Source of the DNA: Nannizziopsis barbatae
Taxonomy: Eukaryota; Ascomycota; Eurotiomycetes; Onygenales; Nannizziopsiaceae
Reading direction: 5' to 3'
Length of the DNA: 64,000 bases
NCBI GenBank assembly: GCA_014964245.1
Contig: JACVYH010000006.1
Span: 992,001 to 1,056,000, forward strand
Shown here: positions 62,001-64,000 of the stretch, piece by piece
Numbering within the stretch: position 1 is the stretch's first letter
Layout: every line of letters starts with the position of its first letter
Translations under genes and position numbers: made by a program
Notes under the pieces: generated by a model
What the model was told of the DNA's origin: nothing
Seen by the model: only the letters and a program-made list of their open reading frames with translations
Database searches by the model: none

Positions 62001-62102
62001 AGGTAGCCGGGCATTGGCACAAAAGCTAGCAATTCGATTAGGAAACCATTTTCCACAGTGCAAACTGTTCAAGATAAACGCGAACTCATTGAGCAGCAAG
62101 TA
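62001..62102 (+). pseudogene. PCH2/TRIP13 internal exon fragment, opposite strand to the C-terminal half
   Basis: The plus strand encodes SRALAQKLAIRLGNHFPQCK and then LFKINANSLSSKY, the stretch just after Walker A in PCH2. It is preceded by acceptor-like TTTCAGGTAG. It ends exactly at a TA where element c begins. The missing next residues (FSESSK) sit on the minus strand at 61950 downward. Confidence 0.85.
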
Positions 62103-62318
62103 CAGTACCTTGTCAAAAATCTCCACAACTCTTAGCACATCCTGTTGTTCATCCTTAACAGGCCTTAGCAATAGTCCTCAAGATCACTCGATTAAAGCTG
62201 AAGAATATTCTTATGCTTAAGAGGTATTTTTAGGAGGCTACCTATTTAGGGCAGGTTAAGGATTGGCTCAGGGGCTTTGCATAAGGGTACCTACCTACCT
62301 AGTCAATAGGGATACTTA
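62103..62318 (+). mobile_element. MITE-like TIR element, copy in the PCH2 exon (c)
   Basis: Starts CAGTACCTTGTCAAAAATCT after the TA of the PCH2 SSKY codons. Landmarks: CCTTAACAGGCCTTAGCAAT, CCTCAAGATCACTCGATT, TTAGGAGGCTACC, GGTTAAGGATTGGC, CAGGGGCTTTGCATAAGGGT and AGTCAATAGGGATACTTAA, then it diverges about 45 bp before the expected right end. That right end is found at 61953-61982 next to the other half of the gene. No ORF. Confidence 0.75.
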
Positions 62319-62410
62319 AAGGCATGTCACTGCCCCAGGTGTGTGCTCCTTCCGATCTTGTCAATTCAACATCACTCCTGCCCCGCCTGTTTGCCCTGTT
62401 CCTAGGTATG

Positions 62411-62790
62411 GATGTTTATTGATATTTGTTTGTTTCTCCTGACTGACTGACATATCAAGGTGAATCCCGAACAAGAATCTTCCAAGAAAAACCAACCCAA
62501 CACTTGTCCTGTTTCCTATGTTTATTGATATTTGTTTGTTTCTCCCGTTTTTTTCTCTCTCTCTTCTCCTGACTTACATACTAATAACACATGTACCAAA
62601 ATGACCCCTACCCAAGAGGTGCTAGTGGTAGTTTTCGCCGCCATTCTAAGCTTTGGCACGCTACTCTCCGCCGTAGTGCAAGCCGCTGACTTAATCCGAA
62701 GGATCCGCCAGGGCAAATAGACCAGGTAAGACTATTCTTCTCTCCCTCTCTTCTCCTGACTGACATATCAAAGTGAATCCAGAACAAACA
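62411..62790 (+). repeat. Short direct repeats upstream of the PCH2 N-terminal block
   Basis: TGTTTATTGATATTTGTTTG (plus TTTCTCC) occurs at 62413 and again at 62519. CTCCTGACTGACATATCAA with minor variants occurs near 62436 and 62753, each followed by a GTGAATCC(C/A)GAACAA block. The region looks locally duplicated. Confidence 0.65.
62601..62720 (+). CDS. Possible 39-residue membrane peptide
   Basis: ATG at 62601 to TAG at 62720. A short polar start (MTPTQE), one hydrophobic helix (VLVVVFAAILSFGTLLSAVV) and a basic end (LIRRIRQGK) look like a small single-pass membrane protein. It sits between duplicated sequences upstream of the PCH2 remnant. Chance occurrence is possible, and I know no homologue. 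Confidence 0.25.
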   Translation: MTPTQEVLVVVFAAILSFGTLLSAVVQAADLIRRIRQGK

Positions 62791-62938
62791 CCAACTCAGG
62801 TACACAATCATAGCGCAATGGAATCCTTCCCCCCGCCAAAGATTTGCCGAGAAAGCCGAAATCCTGTGAGTACTCGACTTAACTATCAACTGGGCTCGAC
62901 TTAATTAATCACTTTATTTCTAGTAAGCGGAGAAAACT

Positions 62939-63413
62939 ATGAGGTGGAATGAGGCTCTCGACGAGGAGGAGTTCAAACCTCGTGTCATTTCATTGCCGAA
63001 CAAGGAGTTAGACGGGATCTGGGAGTCGTAGGTGCACCATTATTTCAAGCAAATGGGAGCTAATTAAAAAGAATCTGCTAGGCTTTTGTTTGAGAATCCC
63101 ATACCATGCGGCCTTCTCCGCGCGGCTTCCCGGATGGGTATGCTTTCCTAAACCACCGCGCGTGATTCTGTTGCATGAGCACGTATAATGCTTTGTTAAA
63201 AGTGCCCCCAAGCCTTAAGTATCCCTATTACCTACCCTTGTGCTGAGCCCCTGAACCAATCCTTAACCTACCATAAATGACCTCCTAAAAATACCCCTTT
63301 GGCAAAAAAGTACGCTGATATCACGCACTCACTACTAACTTTTTCTTGGAAGAAATTGGACACATGGACCATCAATTGGAATCGACTCATCCTCCTCCAC
63401 GGGCCTCCGGGAA
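62939..63413 (+). pseudogene. PCH2/TRIP13 N-terminal half with a broken Walker A
   Basis: On the plus strand: MRWNEALDEEEFKPRVISLP then NKELDGIWES, an intact intron (63028-63081), LLFENPIPCGLLRAASRM, an intron-like region (donor GTATGC at 63138) holding element f and a CTAAC branch-like site, then KLDTWTINWNRLILLHGPPG. Walker A should read GPPGTGKT(S); here GPPGT is followed by ITSDF, so the ATP-binding Lys is lost. The sequence then leaves the family. Residues after this point are at 62001-62102 and on the minus strand at 61114-61950. Further N-terminal exons may lie at 62.8 kb but I could not join them. Confidence 0.8.
63186..63303 (-). mobile_element. MITE-like TIR element fragment in a PCH2 intron (f)
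   Basis: After a TA: TAATGCTTTGTTAAAAGTGC, then CTTAAGTATCCCTATTACC, CTGAGCCCCTGAACCAATCC, CTTAACCTACCATAAATGA and CCTCCTAAAAATACC. This is the complement of the right half of the element. The left half is missing. Confidence 0.65.
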
Positions 63414-63492
63414 CGATAACATCCGATTTCACCTGTTTTACCCTTGACTTCAAAATGCAGAATTGCGGTCTCATTTCCACGCGGGCGGGGTT

Positions 63493-63540
63493 AGTCAATA
63501 GGGAAAATTAAGGGTTGTGGACACTTTTGACGAAGGACTG
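63493..63540 (+). mobile_element. MITE-like element, right terminus (g)
   Basis: AGTCAATAGGGAAAATTAAG then GGTTGTGGACACTTTTGACG and AAGGACTG, the last 48 bases of the element in plus orientation. The flanking dinucleotide is GA, not TA. An interrupted palindrome follows at 63542-63562. Confidence 0.55.
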
Positions 63541-63824
63541 GATGTATGTACTGTACATACATAACTACACCACGCTTCGTGTGGCGCCTCAATTAGTCAA
63601 TACCTGTTCAATCTGCTGGCCAATTTGCTGTCAAATCCGCCGTTCAACCTACTGTTCAAACCGCGGTTCAGATCTAGAGTCAACAGGACGCGCCAGTGGA
63701 TGATTATATCTTGAGTATTCCAAATTTGCAGTGCAGAGTGTATATATTCAATTTATTCAAGGGGGTGTACTCCTTAGCTGTATCCGAATCCTAGATATAC
63801 CTCCCCTGCGAATGAGCGGCGAAC
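63541..63824. other. Intergenic stretch at the right edge
   Basis: Contains the ATGTATGTAC-T-GTACATACAT palindrome (63542-63562). It is otherwise empty as far as I can see. Confidence 0.4.
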
Positions 63825-64000
63825 TTATATCACTGTGCATCCGATACCAAACATAGCCCTCTCAACATCCCTCTTAACTGTGTACCAATCGGCACGTCTC
63901 TCGGCGAACTCATACACCTCTTCCGCCCGTAGGATACCTTTGAACCGATCGACATCCGCGATTATGGCCGCCATTTCCTTCGAGTCTGAAGGATCAATTA
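63825..64000 (-). CDS. C-terminal end of an unrecognised gene (partial, continues past the right edge)
   Basis: 58 codons are open from the right edge to a TAA at 63827-63825. The end reads IDPSDSKEMAAIIADVDRFK, GILRAEEVYEFAERRADWYT, VKRDVERAMFGIGCTVI. The charged helical composition and clean codon use suggest real coding sequence. Too short to assign to a family. Confidence 0.6.
   Translation of the reverse strand, partial: IDPSDSKEMAAIIADVDRFKGILRAEEVYEFAERRADWYTVKRDVERAMFGIGCTVI

Noticed and set aside
1..64000. tRNA genes
   Set aside because: I looked for T-loop GTTCRANNC-type sequences on both strands; the hits (for example 15772, 36241) have no matching acceptor or D-arm.

Overview
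The window is nuclear DNA of a filamentous ascomycete. Genes carry short GT-AG introns (48-151 bp), are spaced by long intergenic stretches and lie on both strands. The gene content (AreA GATA factor with a DUF1752 region, Phe-type DAHP synthase, UBA4/CnxF, GDB1, a GliK-like cyclotransferase) and the dispersed ACTCCGTA/TACGGAGT palindromes suggest Eurotiomycetes. Onygenales is my guess for the order and is not proven. I read exons by hand and checked that joined lengths are multiples of three and that conserved motifs run across the junctions.

Left part (1-21.8 kb) is gene-poor. It holds areA (6.2-8.7 kb, minus) with a compact stem-loop just after its stop codon, one isolated F-box/Cys-rich gene (14.0 kb), and a degenerate 5S rRNA copy (15.1 kb). 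The middle (21.8-50.5 kb) is a dense block of mostly housekeeping genes: a Zn2Cys6 factor, an RBR ubiquitin ligase whose frame is disturbed at an intron, a dienelactone-hydrolase-like protein, a second 5S copy, a 965-residue protein I do not recognise, a membrane-anchored double-psi barrel protein, UBA4/CnxF, SLX9, glycerol-3-phosphate dehydrogenase, glycogen debranching enzyme, a CSC1-type channel and DAHP synthase. There is no sign of a biosynthetic cluster; the neighbours serve nitrogen control, molybdopterin/tRNA thiolation, ribosome assembly, glycerol and glycogen metabolism, and aromatic amino acid synthesis.

Right part (50.5-64 kb) mixes ordinary genes (a 596-residue nuclear-looking protein, a secreted DGPD-repeat protein with a frameshift in its signal peptide, a GliK-like protein, cytochrome c1) with copies of a small terminal-inverted-repeat element of MITE type using TA target sites. 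At 61.1-63.5 kb these elements are interleaved with fragments of a PCH2/TRIP13 meiotic checkpoint ATPase. The gene is split into blocks on opposite strands, one break lies exactly at an element's TA target, the Walker A motif is destroyed and there are frameshifts. This scrambled PCH2 locus is the most striking structure in the window. The right edge holds the C-terminal end of an unrecognised gene.
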